Shown here one piece after another: positions 51,369-60,726 of a stretch of DNA of 64,000 nt. The translations under genes and the position numbers were made by a program. The stretch is from Spirosoma agri. GTDB lineage: Bacteria; Bacteroidota; Bacteroidia; Cytophagales; Spirosomataceae. The stretch covers positions 682,001-746,000 of the forward strand of contig NZ_JAAGNZ010000001.1 in the NCBI RefSeq assembly GCF_010747415.1, given 5' to 3'. The notes below the pieces were generated by a model. The model did not search any database and was not told the origin of the DNA. It saw only the letters and a list, made by a program, of their open reading frames with translations. Every line of letters starts with the position of its first letter. Position 1 is the stretch's first letter.

Positions 51369-52655
51369 CTACTGTTCTTCGTTGACGGGCTCATTCATAA
51401 TCGTATGACCCATTTTGTCCCGCTTGGTGCGCAGGTAGCGCTCATTGTGCGGATTCGATGGAATTTCGATGGGGACCGTATCGATTATTTCCAGACCGTA
51501 GCCCATGAGCCCGGCCCGTTTTTTTGGATTATTGGAAAGAAGCCGAAGCTTACGAATACCCAGATCGCGGACGATCTGTGCCCCAATGCCGTAATCGCGG
51601 GAGTCCATCGGCAGGCCCAGGTCGAGGTTAGCTTCAACCGTATCGCGGCCCATTTCCTGTAATTTATACGCTTTCAGTTTATTGAGCAGACCAATGCCCC
51701 GTCCTTCCTGAAACATGTAAACGACAACGCCTTTGCCTTCGGCCTCAATGCGTTTCATCGCTGCGTGGAGTTGTTCGCCACAGTCGCACCGGCACGAACC
51801 AAAAATATCGCCCGTGATGCAGGACGAATGGACCCGCACCAGCACCGGTTCGTTCGGTTCCCAGGTGCCTTTCACCAGCGCCAGGTGGGTATCGCCGGTG
51901 TTGCTTTGTTTGTAGGCGATCAGATCAAAATGACCCCATTCGGTCGGCATGTCCACGCCAATTTCGCGCCGGATCAGCGTTTCTGTGCGCAGCCGGTATT
52001 CGATCAGATCCTGAATACTGATCAGCTTCATCCCGAACCGGTCGGCCATGATCCGCAGTTGCGGCAGACGAGCCATTGTCCCGTCTTCATTCAACACTTC
52101 GATCAGTACGCCCGCGGGTGCCAGACCCGCCAGCCGGGCCAGATCGACAGCGGCTTCGGTATGACCCGCCCGGCGAATGACGCCCCCTTCGACGGCACGT
52201 AATGGGAAAATATGGCCAGGGCGACCCAGATCGTCGGGTACAGTTGCGGGATCGACCAGGGCTCGGATTGTCTTCGACCGGTCGGACGCGGAAATGCCCG
52301 TTGTACAGCCATTACCCAGTAAATCGACCGATACCGTAAAGGGTGTTGTGTGAACGGAGGTGTTGCTGGTCACCATCATCTCCAGGCCAAGTTCGTCGCA
52401 GCGTTCCTGCGTGAGTGGGGCGCACATAAGGCCACGGGCTTCACGAACCATGAAATTGACCATTTCGGGCGTGATCATTTCGGCCGCGCAGATCATATCC
52501 CCTTCATTTTCGCGGTCTTCGTCGTCGACTACCAGAACGATTTTGCCCGCTTTAATATCGGCGATGGCGTCTTCGATACGATCCAGACGTATTGTATCGG
52601 ACACAGGTTCATTGGATGATTCTGTCCCGGTGCCGTTGGTATTATTATTGCTCAT
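51369..52655 (-). CDS. ribBA: Bifunctional 3,4-dihydroxy-2-butanone-4-phosphate synthase / GTP cyclohydrolase II
   Basis: 428 residues catalysing the two entry steps of riboflavin synthesis. The RibB half (about 22-222) has [16 protein letters not shown] with acidic metal ligands, and [30 protein letters not shown]. The RibA half (from about 230) has the zinc cysteines in [15 protein letters not shown], the catalytic [17 protein letters not shown], and [25 protein letters not shown] end motifs. Both halves look complete. The first 18 residues (Asn/Thr/Ser-rich) are a loose tail. Upstream 52656-52800 was read for an FMN riboswitch and none was found. Confidence 0.97.
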   Translation of the reverse strand: MSNNNTNGTGTESSNEPVSDTIRLDRIEDAIADIKAGKIVLVVDDEDRENEGDMICAAEMITPEMVNFMVREARGLMCAPLTQERCDELGLEMMVTSNTSVHTTPFTVSVDLLGNGCTTGISASDRSKTIRALVDPATVPDDLGRPGHIFPLRAVEGGVIRRAGHTEAAVDLARLAGLAPAGVLIEVLNEDGTMARLPQLRIMADRFGMKLISIQDLIEYRLRTETLIRREIGVDMPTEWGHFDLIAYKQSNTGDTHLALVKGTWEPNEPVLVRVHSSCITGDIFGSCRCDCGEQLHAAMKRIEAEGKGVVVYMFQEGRGIGLLNKLKAYKLQEMGRDTVEANLDLGLPMDSRDYGIGAQIVRDLGIRKLRLLSNNPKKRAGLMGYGLEIIDTVPIEIPSNPHNERYLRTKRDKMGHTIMNEPVNEEQ

Positions 52656-52887
52656 TGGTTTGTACGATGCGTGTAGGCGAACAAGCGCCGGATTGTCGGA
52701 TTACGAGCATACAGTTTTCGATTTTGTCAGTCAACTGCCGAAAACTACTTACTTTTAAAGGCAAAACTGTTTTTGCGAAAGATACGTTTCGCCGGGCGCG
52801 AAAATGTCCGCCGTAACGTTTCTAGGGATAGAAACCGTCATCAGCTTATCATTGATAAAAAACTTTACCCTTGTGCGAATTTTACGA

Positions 52888-54888
52888 ATGTGGCCGATTG
52901 GAATTGGGGTGAAAACCATGTGTTTAACTGCTTTTCTAGCCAGTTTATTTTTACTGATAGGAGTGAATGTGCAGGCACAGAATTACTGTGTTGACAGACG
53001 TGGAACAGCAGAAGGAGGATTTACTTTAGAAAAAACTAGAATCTGTCTCGGGGAAGCAGCTAAAATTATAGCAGTACAGCCAGATGTGACAAATGCCGGA
53101 TACGACTTCCAATATAACGGAAATGGTTTATCCCAAAACCTTACCACAAATGTCACTTATGTTAATTATACTAAGCCAGGTTCGTACACGATCATACAGG
53201 TAGGTACTGGAGGTAGTGCCGGAACAGGCACGATTGCCTGTAAAGAAATAACGGTCCTATCGCGTGATCCCATAAAATTTACGGCCAAAGCCTGTTCAGG
53301 CCGTCAGGTCATTGTCAACGTAACGCTGGATGCCAACACCGGTCAGTATGACACGTTTACAATCAACTGGGGCGATGGACAGAATGGTGGTCCTTATAGC
53401 CGGGCCGATGTTATGAAGCCGATCAGTCACACCTACAGCGCCAACGTAGCCACACCAACGATCTACATAAAGGGTCGGTACAATGCACCCGCCAGTTGCG
53501 AGCTTTCCGATGTAGACGCCCGAGCAACCCAGCAAACCGTTTCGCTGATCGGTACGATCACGACGCCCGTCATCACGAAGCTCACGACAACCGGTGATAA
53601 TTCCATAGCATTACAGTACCAGTCGACGACAAATTTATCCGTTCAGTTGCTGCAAAAAGATGCGTCCGGCATATACGCGCCAACGGGCCAGACAGGCACA
53701 GGGTCCGGGACGTTTACCGTTCAGACCGATGCCAAACAAGTGCAGTGTTTTCAGCTGGCGTATCAGGACGCCTGCGGCAACACGAGCCCGAATCAATCGG
53801 AACAGGTCTGTAGTCTGGTACTCGATACGAAAGCGGGCAGCAAACAAAATAACCTGAGCTGGTCGGCCTATGCGGGGTCCACGTCAGCAACCAGCAGCTT
53901 CCGATCCTACCGGATTTATAAAGGGGCGGCCCCGACCGGCTCCGTTGCCAACCGGACAACAACGACGTATACGGACAATAGCGCGATTGAATGTGGCGTC
54001 CAGTATTGCTACACACTCGAAGCCACCGTTGGCCAGACGGTCGTTACCTCGGCGCAGTCCTGCGTGACGGGCGTCAACAACGAGCCGACAGGTAACTTCG
54101 GTGACGTGATTGTTTCGGTCGAAAACAACCATCCGTACATAGTGGCTACCCTCCCGACATCCGGCACATCGGCTAGCTACACGATGACGGTCAGCCGATC
54201 TACCAATTCGTCAGGTTCCTTTGAGGTCATCGCAAATATCAGCACAAATTCATACCTCGACGCAACCGCCGATGCATCGGCAAACTCGTATTGCTACCAG
54301 CTAACGTACAGAAATAACTGCGGTCAGACATCGGCTCCTTCGCAGCCTGTGTGTTCGGTGTTGTTGTCTTCCCAATCGCCGGCGGGCATCGACTGGACAG
54401 CGGCTTCGCCCTTTTCGCCCAGCAAGGTTGATTATTATACGCTCGAAATAGTCGATTCCGTAAGCAATACCCGGCAGCAGATCGCACTCGGCGGGAATAC
54501 GCATTTCGAGCCCGATCAGAATGACCCGAATCTACAGTCGCAGCGATATCGGGTTGTCGCGGTATCGCCGGAGGGGTACGCCAGTTACTCGAACTACTTC
54601 ACGTTCCGGCGCGATCCGAAAATTCTGGTGCCTGACGCTTTCACGCCAAACGGCGACAACATGAACGCTACCTTTCTGGTAAAAGGGAGTTTTTTCAATC
54701 AGTTTCGAATGACGATTTTTAGCCGATGGGGCGACGTGATCTATAGCACTACGGATCGAAATCAGGGCTGGGATGGTACAATTAACGGCCAGCCAGCCAA
54801 CTCGGGACAGTACATGTACCGCATCGAAGTGACTGACGCTACCGATCAGAAAACCGTCCGGACAGGTGCATTGCTACTGCTGCGATAG
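52888..54888 (+). CDS. Secreted protein with gliding-motility-associated C-terminal (T9SS type B) domain
   Basis: 666 residues from ATG 52888; ATG 52918 (MCLTAFLASLFLLIGVNVQAQ) is an equally good start, and the frame itself opens at 52804. After the signal the protein has a first Ig/PKD-like domain (ICLGEAAKIIAVQP to TIINW GDGQNGG), two or three fibronectin-III-like domains with paired Cys, and at the C-terminus the CHU_C/TIGR04131 sorting domain: ILVPDAFTPNGDNMNATF, FRMTIFSRWGDVIYSTT, NQGWDGTINGQPANSGQYMY. So it is a cargo of type IX secretion bound for the surface. The first 400 bases are notably more A+T rich than the rest. No enzyme domain seen. Confidence 0.9.
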   Translation: MWPIGIGVKTMCLTAFLASLFLLIGVNVQAQNYCVDRRGTAEGGFTLEKTRICLGEAAKIIAVQPDVTNAGYDFQYNGNGLSQNLTTNVTYVNYTKPGSYTIIQVGTGGSAGTGTIACKEITVLSRDPIKFTAKACSGRQVIVNVTLDANTGQYDTFTINWGDGQNGGPYSRADVMKPISHTYSANVATPTIYIKGRYNAPASCELSDVDARATQQTVSLIGTITTPVITKLTTTGDNSIALQYQSTTNLSVQLLQKDASGIYAPTGQTGTGSGTFTVQTDAKQVQCFQLAYQDACGNTSPNQSEQVCSLVLDTKAGSKQNNLSWSAYAGSTSATSSFRSYRIYKGAAPTGSVANRTTTTYTDNSAIECGVQYCYTLEATVGQTVVTSAQSCVTGVNNEPTGNFGDVIVSVENNHPYIVATLPTSGTSASYTMTVSRSTNSSGSFEVIANISTNSYLDATADASANSYCYQLTYRNNCGQTSAPSQPVCSVLLSSQSPAGIDWTAASPFSPSKVDYYTLEIVDSVSNTRQQIALGGNTHFEPDQNDPNLQSQRYRVVAVSPEGYASYSNYFTFRRDPKILVPDAFTPNGDNMNATFLVKGSFFNQFRMTIFSRWGDVIYSTTDRNQGWDGTINGQPANSGQYMYRIEVTDATDQKTVRTGALLLLR

Positions 54889-54953
54889 AACCCTGAATCT
54901 TGCGCAACATTTGGTGAGCGACGAGTTAATGACCAAGCGCATGACTCTAAACA

Positions 54954-54988
54954 GAAACGGGCTCCGGAGAAATTCCAGAGCCCGTTTT
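54954..54988. terminator. Bidirectional terminator between two T9SS cargo genes
   Basis: An 11-bp stem (54954-54964 with 54978-54988) flanked by A/T runs, placed between convergent stops at 54888 and 55007. Confidence 0.8.
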
Positions 54989-55006
54989 CTTTAACGATTC
55001 CTGTCT

Positions 55007-57499
55007 TTATTGCTTACTGATCTTCACCGTACTCGTTTGCGTACTGGTGGCTGCCCGAAGCAGCAACAGACCCCCGTTTTGTTGACTGAGCTTAAACGTT
55101 TGCTCTTCGGACCGGCCCGCCCGCTCAATCGCCCGACTTTCCAGTAAACGACCCGTCTGGTCCATCAACTGTACGTTCACAGCCTGGCCCTCGGCTCCGT
55201 CAATACGAACCCGTAGCTGCTCCTGAACCGGATTACCCAACACCGTTAACGATAGGATCGAACCGGATTCCTGAACGCCGACACGGGCCCGTCCGCAAGC
55301 CGCTTTCAGATCCCAGGTGTAGGTAGTTTCGTACCCACTCTGACGAGCCATCAGCGTGAAGGGTTTTACATCATTGGCGGTACGACTGTCTCGGTCCACA
55401 AACTGATCCGGATTGATGGTCCAGTCGGTAATGCCGACCGCCTTAAACTCAACGGGTGAGCCATTGCCTCCGCCCGCATTGAAATGAATAGCTCCGGTGC
55501 CGCAATCGTAGGTCGGTGCCAGCAACGTCAACGTTCCTCCCGTTGGCGGATTTGGTGGCGTCGGCGTGCTGCAATAAGCCGCCGTGTAGGCTTTCAGATC
55601 AAAAACATAGCTCACCGTTCGCCCACTCTGCGTTGCCTGAATGGTAATGGGGCGAGGGTTATTTTGTACGTCAGCGTTAACAACTCCGGTCGAACTGGTT
55701 GCTGATGTAAGAGTAACGTCTGGCGCGGTGTAGGTAATGGGCGAAACATCCGTTGTCGCGCGGTTTACCAGGCGAAAGCCAACAACACCGGTCTGACAGT
55801 TATAATCAGGTTGAGTTAGTTCCAGTGCGCCATCGGCATTAAAGGCAGGTTTATCGATAACCTGAATGATCAGGGGAGCCGATGTCGAGTTGGCAGGGGC
55901 TGGCAGATTCAGATTGGTAGCGGTTACAGTCACCGTATAGGTGCCTGGCTGCGTGGTCGATCCGGCGATGAACGCGTAGGCAGACTGCTCCGCACTCAAA
56001 TCTTTCAAAAACAGACCCTGCGGCAGGGTCGTCAGCAACTGACCCGACGAACCGGCAATGCTAAACCGTAGGTTAGATTTATACGTGCCAAACGGTTGGG
56101 TTGGGTCGCGGAAGTACTGGCTTACAACAAACGGTTCTACGGCCCGACCACTATTGGTTCGCACAACCATCGCAGGAATCGCACCGTCGACAACCGGCGG
56201 AAGAATCGGCGTCACGTTGCTACAATACGCTTTGAAGTCAAACGTATAACTCACAGTCTGCCCGCTCTGGGTGGCCGTGATGGTGATGGGCTTGGGGTCG
56301 TTACGTAAACCCTGTTCGACAACACCCGTATTGCTGGTGGGCGAGGAGCGGGTGATGCCCGGTGCCGAATACGTGATGGGCGAGCCATCGCCACCCGTCG
56401 TATTGAAGGTAATGGCTCCGGTGCCGCAATCATAGGTGGGCTGGGTCAACGCAAGTGCTCCGCTGGTGGGTGGATTAACCGGCTTGTCAGTTACCGTAAT
56501 GTTGAAGGTCGTTGTGACGGGCTGGGAAGCAAAATACTGGGTAGCTGCTGTTGCCGTCACGGTATAGACACCACTTACGGTAGGCGCACCCGTCAGCGAA
56601 ACGCTAAGATTATAGCGTAAATCACCGAATGTGTTTTGACGGATACCCGCCGGTAATCCCTTGATAGAGGCTGTCCACTCCGGGAAGTAGCGCGGCTGAC
56701 TTTGGGTAGGGTCAACAATGTAGTTGCCCAGATTGAAGTCTTCCTGCTTCGGAACTTGTCCAACGGTAAAGGTCATATCAGGGATGGACTTCGCTAAAAC
56801 GGGGGGCTTGATCGGGGGATTGACGACCGATGGGTCAGTAACGGTGATCGTAAAGGTGGTGACGTAGGGAGGATCGTTTGGAAACTTAGGATCAACAGCC
56901 GTTACACGCACCGGATATACGCCAGGGGTAGTTGGACTGCCGGCAATGCCGACAGCGAAGAGCGTTCCTGACATTACACTTGTGTACAAGCCGAGTCCAG
57001 GTGGTAAGCCGGTAGCGGAGATTGGCCATTTTGTGTAGTTGTAATAATCATACGAAGCGTAGTAACCCTGCCCAACTACGAAGTCCGGATAACCTAACAC
57101 GAATTGGCCTACGGGCAAGGTTCGATTGTCAACCGTTTTATACAGGGGTGAAGATTGGCGAGTATTACAATACAGCGCAAAATTAAAGGTAGTGCTTACG
57201 GTCTCCCCATTCTGAGTAGCGGTGATGGTAAGTGATTTAGGGTCGTTGCGCAAGCCCTGTTCGACAACGCCCGTGTTGCTGGTGGGCGAGGAGCGGGTGA
57301 CGCCCGGTGCCGTGTATGTAATGGGCGAGCCATTGCCACCCGTTGTTTTGAAAGTGATCGCTCCGGTAGCGCAATCGTAATCTGGGTTACTCAACCGAAA
57401 GGGCACCTGGGCCAACACGCCGAAGGGCAAGGATAAACACAGCGCCCAAACCATAACCAACCAGGTTGGACGGACTACTAAACGGTACATGTTTTGCAT
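55007..57499 (-). CDS. T9SS type A cargo protein with repeated two-Cys modules and Ig-like domains
   Basis: 830 residues, signal peptide ending GVLAQ (about residue 31). It alternates four copies of a 75-85-residue module (opening YDCATGAI or a variant, centre GSPITYTAP, closing TFNFALYC or a variant, one Cys at each end) with three putative Ig/cadherin-like domains of the GLPPGL.. TPGVYPVRVTA type. The last 85 residues (SLTVLGNPVQEQLRVRIDGAEGQ to KISKQ) are a type A secretion-sorting tail. Copies 1 and 2 are close even in DNA. Predicted to be a large surface or secreted adhesin-like protein; ligand unknown. The next cargo gene at 60727 carries related modules. Confidence 0.88.
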   Translation of the reverse strand: MQNMYRLVVRPTWLVMVWALCLSLPFGVLAQVPFRLSNPDYDCATGAITFKTTGGNGSPITYTAPGVTRSSPTSNTGVVEQGLRNDPKSLTITATQNGETVSTTFNFALYCNTRQSSPLYKTVDNRTLPVGQFVLGYPDFVVGQGYYASYDYYNYTKWPISATGLPPGLGLYTSVMSGTLFAVGIAGSPTTPGVYPVRVTAVDPKFPNDPPYVTTFTITVTDPSVVNPPIKPPVLAKSIPDMTFTVGQVPKQEDFNLGNYIVDPTQSQPRYFPEWTASIKGLPAGIRQNTFGDLRYNLSVSLTGAPTVSGVYTVTATAATQYFASQPVTTTFNITVTDKPVNPPTSGALALTQPTYDCGTGAITFNTTGGDGSPITYSAPGITRSSPTSNTGVVEQGLRNDPKPITITATQSGQTVSYTFDFKAYCSNVTPILPPVVDGAIPAMVVRTNSGRAVEPFVVSQYFRDPTQPFGTYKSNLRFSIAGSSGQLLTTLPQGLFLKDLSAEQSAYAFIAGSTTQPGTYTVTVTATNLNLPAPANSTSAPLIIQVIDKPAFNADGALELTQPDYNCQTGVVGFRLVNRATTDVSPITYTAPDVTLTSATSSTGVVNADVQNNPRPITIQATQSGRTVSYVFDLKAYTAAYCSTPTPPNPPTGGTLTLLAPTYDCGTGAIHFNAGGGNGSPVEFKAVGITDWTINPDQFVDRDSRTANDVKPFTLMARQSGYETTYTWDLKAACGRARVGVQESGSILSLTVLGNPVQEQLRVRIDGAEGQAVNVQLMDQTGRLLESRAIERAGRSEEQTFKLSQQNGGLLLLRAATSTQTSTVKISKQ

Positions 57500-57995
57500 A
57501 AACTTGAAACGGGTTAGAACATGAAATACTGTATGAACTGGTAAGCGGATAATCGATGCGCCATCGCCTGCAACAATGCCTGAACATCATCAAGTAAGCG
57601 CAACGGGTAGCGATTTATTAAGTATCCTTGCGAACGAATTGATTTATTAACTAAGCGGCATCTATTGTTTTTTAGTGGCGCAGTCGATCTACCTGCAAAT
57701 GTAGTTGAGCCTTGAAAAACGCGCTTTTCGATTGGGGACATCTTCTGTCGGATTGGGGACAATCGGTTCGGTTTGGTACCTATTCGGAGCCGTTCGTAGC
57801 AAAGAAGTGACTAGGTTATCGGGTCAACCTGGAGCTTGGCCAAACCCGCTATTCTTTATTCTGGCGGAGCACTAGTGGCTCAGATCTCACCAGTTGTTAA
57901 AACTTCATAAAGAACTGGCTCGTACTAAAAGATGCGCGGTTTTATTCGCTTCTGGACTGGTAACTCATTTACCAACTCGAAAGCGACGTACCGCG
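57500..57995. other. Divergent intergenic region with short direct repeats
   Basis: 496 bases between the start of the T9SS cargo gene (minus) and the start of the alpha/beta hydrolase (plus). It is A+T rich near 57600-57720. Short direct repeats are seen: GATTTATTAA twice (about 57609 and 57650) and GATTGGGGACA twice (about 57729 and 57753), which could be regulator sites. An open frame at 57514-57762 on the minus strand has no protein-like features and I do not support it. Confidence 0.45.
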
Positions 57996-58853
57996 ATGAA
58001 ACAGTTTATCTACTACGTGGTGACAGCACTACTGGTTGTCTCCTGCAATCAGGCTAATGAAGCCGCCACATCGATTCCATACGGCTCCAACAAGGGCAGC
58101 TATTTGACCATACACGGCACGAAGATTTACTACGAAGAATACGGGAAAGGCATGCCCTTACTGCTGCTTCACCAGGGGCTTGGGTCAATCGAAAACCTGG
58201 GCGATATCATTCCCGAATTGTCCAGGCACTTTAAAGTGATCGCACCGGATGCGCCGGGACATGGCCGGTCTGAGCAGGCCGACAGTTTGAGCGGGGACTT
58301 GTTAGCCGAGTATTGCTCGGCACTCATCGACCAACTTCATCTGGACAGCGCCTATGTGATGGGCTGGAGCATGGGCGGCAACACCGCCCTGTTGCTGGCG
58401 GCCAATAGACCAGATAAAATAAAGAAAGTGGTTAGTGGCGGTTCCAACACCCGATCAAGCGGGCTGACCCAGGAAGGGCGTGCGTTGTTGAAGGAGTATA
58501 CGGTAGAAGCGGTAAAAGAAGACTCCACATGGCTTGAAAACTACCAGCGGATGAATCCGCAACCCGACAAATGGATCAAATTCTGGGAGGATACACAAGC
58601 CATGTGGTCGCGAGAAATTAAAGTGCCGGACAACAAGCTTTCCCGCATTGCCGTACCCGTGCTAATCATACGGGGAGATCGTGACATGATAAAACTGGAG
58701 CACAGCGTCGAGATGTTCCGATCACTCCGAAGAGGACAATTGTGCATTTACCCAAACATGGGTCACGAGATGCCGGAGCTGAAAAGTGACAGGCTTTGTC
58801 AACTGGCGATTGATTTTTTTGCCGAGAGCGCTGATAAAGAGCAAAGCCACTGA
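57996..58853 (+). CDS. Alpha/beta hydrolase lipoprotein
   Basis: 285 residues from ATG 57996 (MKQFIYYVVTALLVVSC), giving a lipoprotein signal with Cys17; the frame opens at 57894. The body is an alpha/beta hydrolase: LTIHGTKIYYEEYGKGMPLLLLHQGLGS with the oxyanion region, DAPGHGRSE, nucleophile Ser in VMGWSMGGNTAL, Asp in LIIRGDRDMIKLE and His in YPNMGHEMPE, so the triad is complete. Substrate unknown (ester, lactone or similar); the HGTKIYYEE start is common among Bacteroidota hydrolases. Followed by a small lipoprotein gene 78 bases on. Confidence 0.92.
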   Translation: MKQFIYYVVTALLVVSCNQANEAATSIPYGSNKGSYLTIHGTKIYYEEYGKGMPLLLLHQGLGSIENLGDIIPELSRHFKVIAPDAPGHGRSEQADSLSGDLLAEYCSALIDQLHLDSAYVMGWSMGGNTALLLAANRPDKIKKVVSGGSNTRSSGLTQEGRALLKEYTVEAVKEDSTWLENYQRMNPQPDKWIKFWEDTQAMWSREIKVPDNKLSRIAVPVLIIRGDRDMIKLEHSVEMFRSLRRGQLCIYPNMGHEMPELKSDRLCQLAIDFFAESADKEQSH

Positions 58854-58931
58854 TAAGGGTTGCGCAGAATGGACTAGCCTGCCATTGCAACCTTTCCCGT
58901 GTTGACCGGGTCTTCGTTAGAAAATATAGCT

Positions 58932-59309
58932 ATGACGATCTCCTATCCAGTACGATGCGTATGCATTGGCCTGATCGGTCTGCTGAGCACGTGTAACCCA
59001 CTCATTGAACCTGCTTTCGACACGGAACGACGCTATAAACACGAGCTGTACAGCCCTGATGAGTGCGTTCGCATTAGCCAGGCCAATGCGGAGTTTAACT
59101 GCTCGGAAGTGGTTTACTTCAACGCGAACGGTACCGCTGGTCTCCTGCTTGGTGGAGGAGACATAATTGTGAGTGCTACTTATCAGCGGAAGGGCCAAAA
59201 AATCACCGTTCAACCCTCCACCAGCCTACCAGAGGAAATCGTTTTTAGGGTAATAACCGATGGCGAGCTGGTCCGAATGGATGACAACACCAGATGGTTT
59301 ATCTACTAG
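58932..59309 (+). CDS. Small lipoprotein of unknown function
   Basis: 125 residues from ATG 58932 (MTISYPVRCVCIGLIGLLSTC), which opens a lipoprotein signal with Cys21; the frame opens at 58899. The mature part has two Cys (DECVRISQANAEFNCSE), then GLLLGGGDIIVSATYQRKGQKITVQ and VFRVITDGELVRMDDNTRWF, a strand-rich pattern like small lipocalin-type or META-like stress lipoproteins. I cannot assign a family. Same strand as the hydrolase gene. Confidence 0.7.
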   Translation: MTISYPVRCVCIGLIGLLSTCNPLIEPAFDTERRYKHELYSPDECVRISQANAEFNCSEVVYFNANGTAGLLLGGGDIIVSATYQRKGQKITVQPSTSLPEEIVFRVITDGELVRMDDNTRWFIY

Positions 59310-59356
59310 TGACTAGTCATGGCTTCTGCACCGCACAGCCCATCGATGCTGTTGGC

Positions 59357-59668
59357 TTAAGAAGGCTCGCTAGTCGCTGGACGATGTGTCAGGGCCAGGT
59401 GCCGTTTCACCGTCACGCGAATGGATTCCTCCTTGATGGTATGAACTAACTGCCCGGCATGAGTATAGGTGGTCACCTGATCGGTAAATTTGTCGTAAAT
59501 ACCGTAGGGGAGTAACTGCTGATCTTCGTAACCCCAGAACAGAAAGTCGAGTGCTTCGACGGAGTTAGTAAACCCGAGTGCGTGGGGTACTTGATGTTGA
59601 TTGAATATGGCGACAAAACGCATAACGACCTGATGAATTATCCGGTCAAAAGTACCCATTTTCGCCAA
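59357..59668 (-). CDS. Short protein of unknown function
   Basis: 103 residues; starts at 59668 or at ATG codons for residues 4 or 16 are all possible. No signal peptide. It reads as a soluble alpha/beta protein (RIIHQVVMRFVAIFNQHQVPHALGFTNSVEALDFLFWGYEDQQLLPYGIYD, then VTTYTHAGQLVHTIKEESIRVTVKRHLA). I do not recognise it and coding status is only moderately sure; codon choice and the absence of a better frame favour it. Confidence 0.5.
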   Translation of the reverse strand: MAKMGTFDRIIHQVVMRFVAIFNQHQVPHALGFTNSVEALDFLFWGYEDQQLLPYGIYDKFTDQVTTYTHAGQLVHTIKEESIRVTVKRHLALTHRPATSEPS

Positions 59669-59781
59669 AGCAGCTGTTATGTAAAAGTTATCAAAAACGA
59701 TAATTCGTTAACAATATCGGTCTGCCATTTTTGATTCTCTGTCCGAAGAGTACGCTCTACGTCAGACGCTGGTGCAGTTTA

Positions 59782-60447
59782 CTACGTTGTCATGGTAAAC
59801 CGTTCATACACGGTTGTGATCAGTACTTCCTGAACACCCGCCCGCGTATACAGCCGCCGTTTGTTTACTACGCTGATCCGTCCAGTAGCATCAATCGTTA
59901 CGGATTCGGGCCGAACCCAGCGAAATGGGTTCTCGTTTTCATTTGCGTTTATCGTGAGTTGTTTCAGGTCGGTCGAAAAAGAGAAGGAGCGCCCTGCACC
60001 CTGAAAATCATACTTCACAAGATAGTCCGGATTATAGCTTATCAATTCACCGCCATCCCAAACGCGGCCAACGCCCGTTCGTATGTATTGTTCAGGCCAC
60101 CATTGGGTGAATGAAAAATGAGGTTTCGAACTGGTCGCTGACGGACCATAGATGCGTATATCGATGTGATATTGAGTGCCGGCTTGCAGCCTTAATTCGG
60201 GAATTTCTGTTAATAGATCGGACGATGAGTCACCGTCCTGGTTGACGTCTACAGGCTGGTTACTGGTCGAACTGATCACTTTGTATTTACCATGAAACTG
60301 CTGGAAGAGAGCACTGACATTTTCGTTGGGTGCTACACTCGTCGATCCACTCGCACCTGGAACGATGACGCTCGATGAGATAGAGCCATCCGTCGAACAG
60401 CTCATCAGTGAAGCCGTGACGAGGCTGGCATAGATAAAATTCTTCAT
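59782..60447 (-). CDS. Lipoprotein of unknown function
   Basis: 221 residues with a lipoprotein signal, MKNFIYASLVTASLMSC, Cys17. After a Ser-rich stretch come FHGKYKVISSTSNQPVDVNQDGDSSSDLLTEIPEL and strand-rich sequence ending LITTVYERFTMT. The phrase PVDVNQDGDSSSDL is common in Bacteroidota lipoproteins with a lipocalin-like fold and may bind Ca2+ loosely, but this is not proof of a function. Stands alone between small genes. Confidence 0.78.
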   Translation of the reverse strand: MKNFIYASLVTASLMSCSTDGSISSSVIVPGASGSTSVAPNENVSALFQQFHGKYKVISSTSNQPVDVNQDGDSSSDLLTEIPELRLQAGTQYHIDIRIYGPSATSSKPHFSFTQWWPEQYIRTGVGRVWDGGELISYNPDYLVKYDFQGAGRSFSFSTDLKQLTINANENENPFRWVRPESVTIDATGRISVVNKRRLYTRAGVQEVLITTVYERFTMTT

Positions 60448-60668
60448 AGCCGCTTGAGTTTAGGCTAGCTAAGCTAAAAGTCACCGCCGAATAAACGGAT
60501 TAATTCATGTTATTTTTATATTAACTTTCTGGCTTATACCGTGGTTCTGGTGGGTAGATGTCAGTAGTAGCCTGAATGATCTTCTGGCCGCAGATCGTCA
60601 GGTATCACCTTCCTGGTATGTCCAGCGGTATTTCAGCCACCGTCTATCACAGGAGAGGTAGGGTACTA

Positions 60669-60702
60669 AAAAAGCCCGGATTCATAGAGGTCCGGGCTTT
60701 TT
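60669..60702 (-). terminator. Rho-independent terminator of the right-edge T9SS cargo gene
   Basis: A 12-bp stem (60669-60680 with 60691-60702) with a T-run on the minus strand, 24 bases after the stop at 60727. Confidence 0.88.
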
Positions 60703-60726
60703 CAACGCGATGAATAGTAAAGGAAA

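Noticed and set aside
52656..52803. FMN riboswitch before ribBA
   Set aside because: Looked for the conserved RFN box words and stems on the minus strand and did not find them.
57514..57762. 82-residue open frame in the divergent spacer
   Set aside because: No hydrophobic core, no family pattern, and it lies where promoters are expected.
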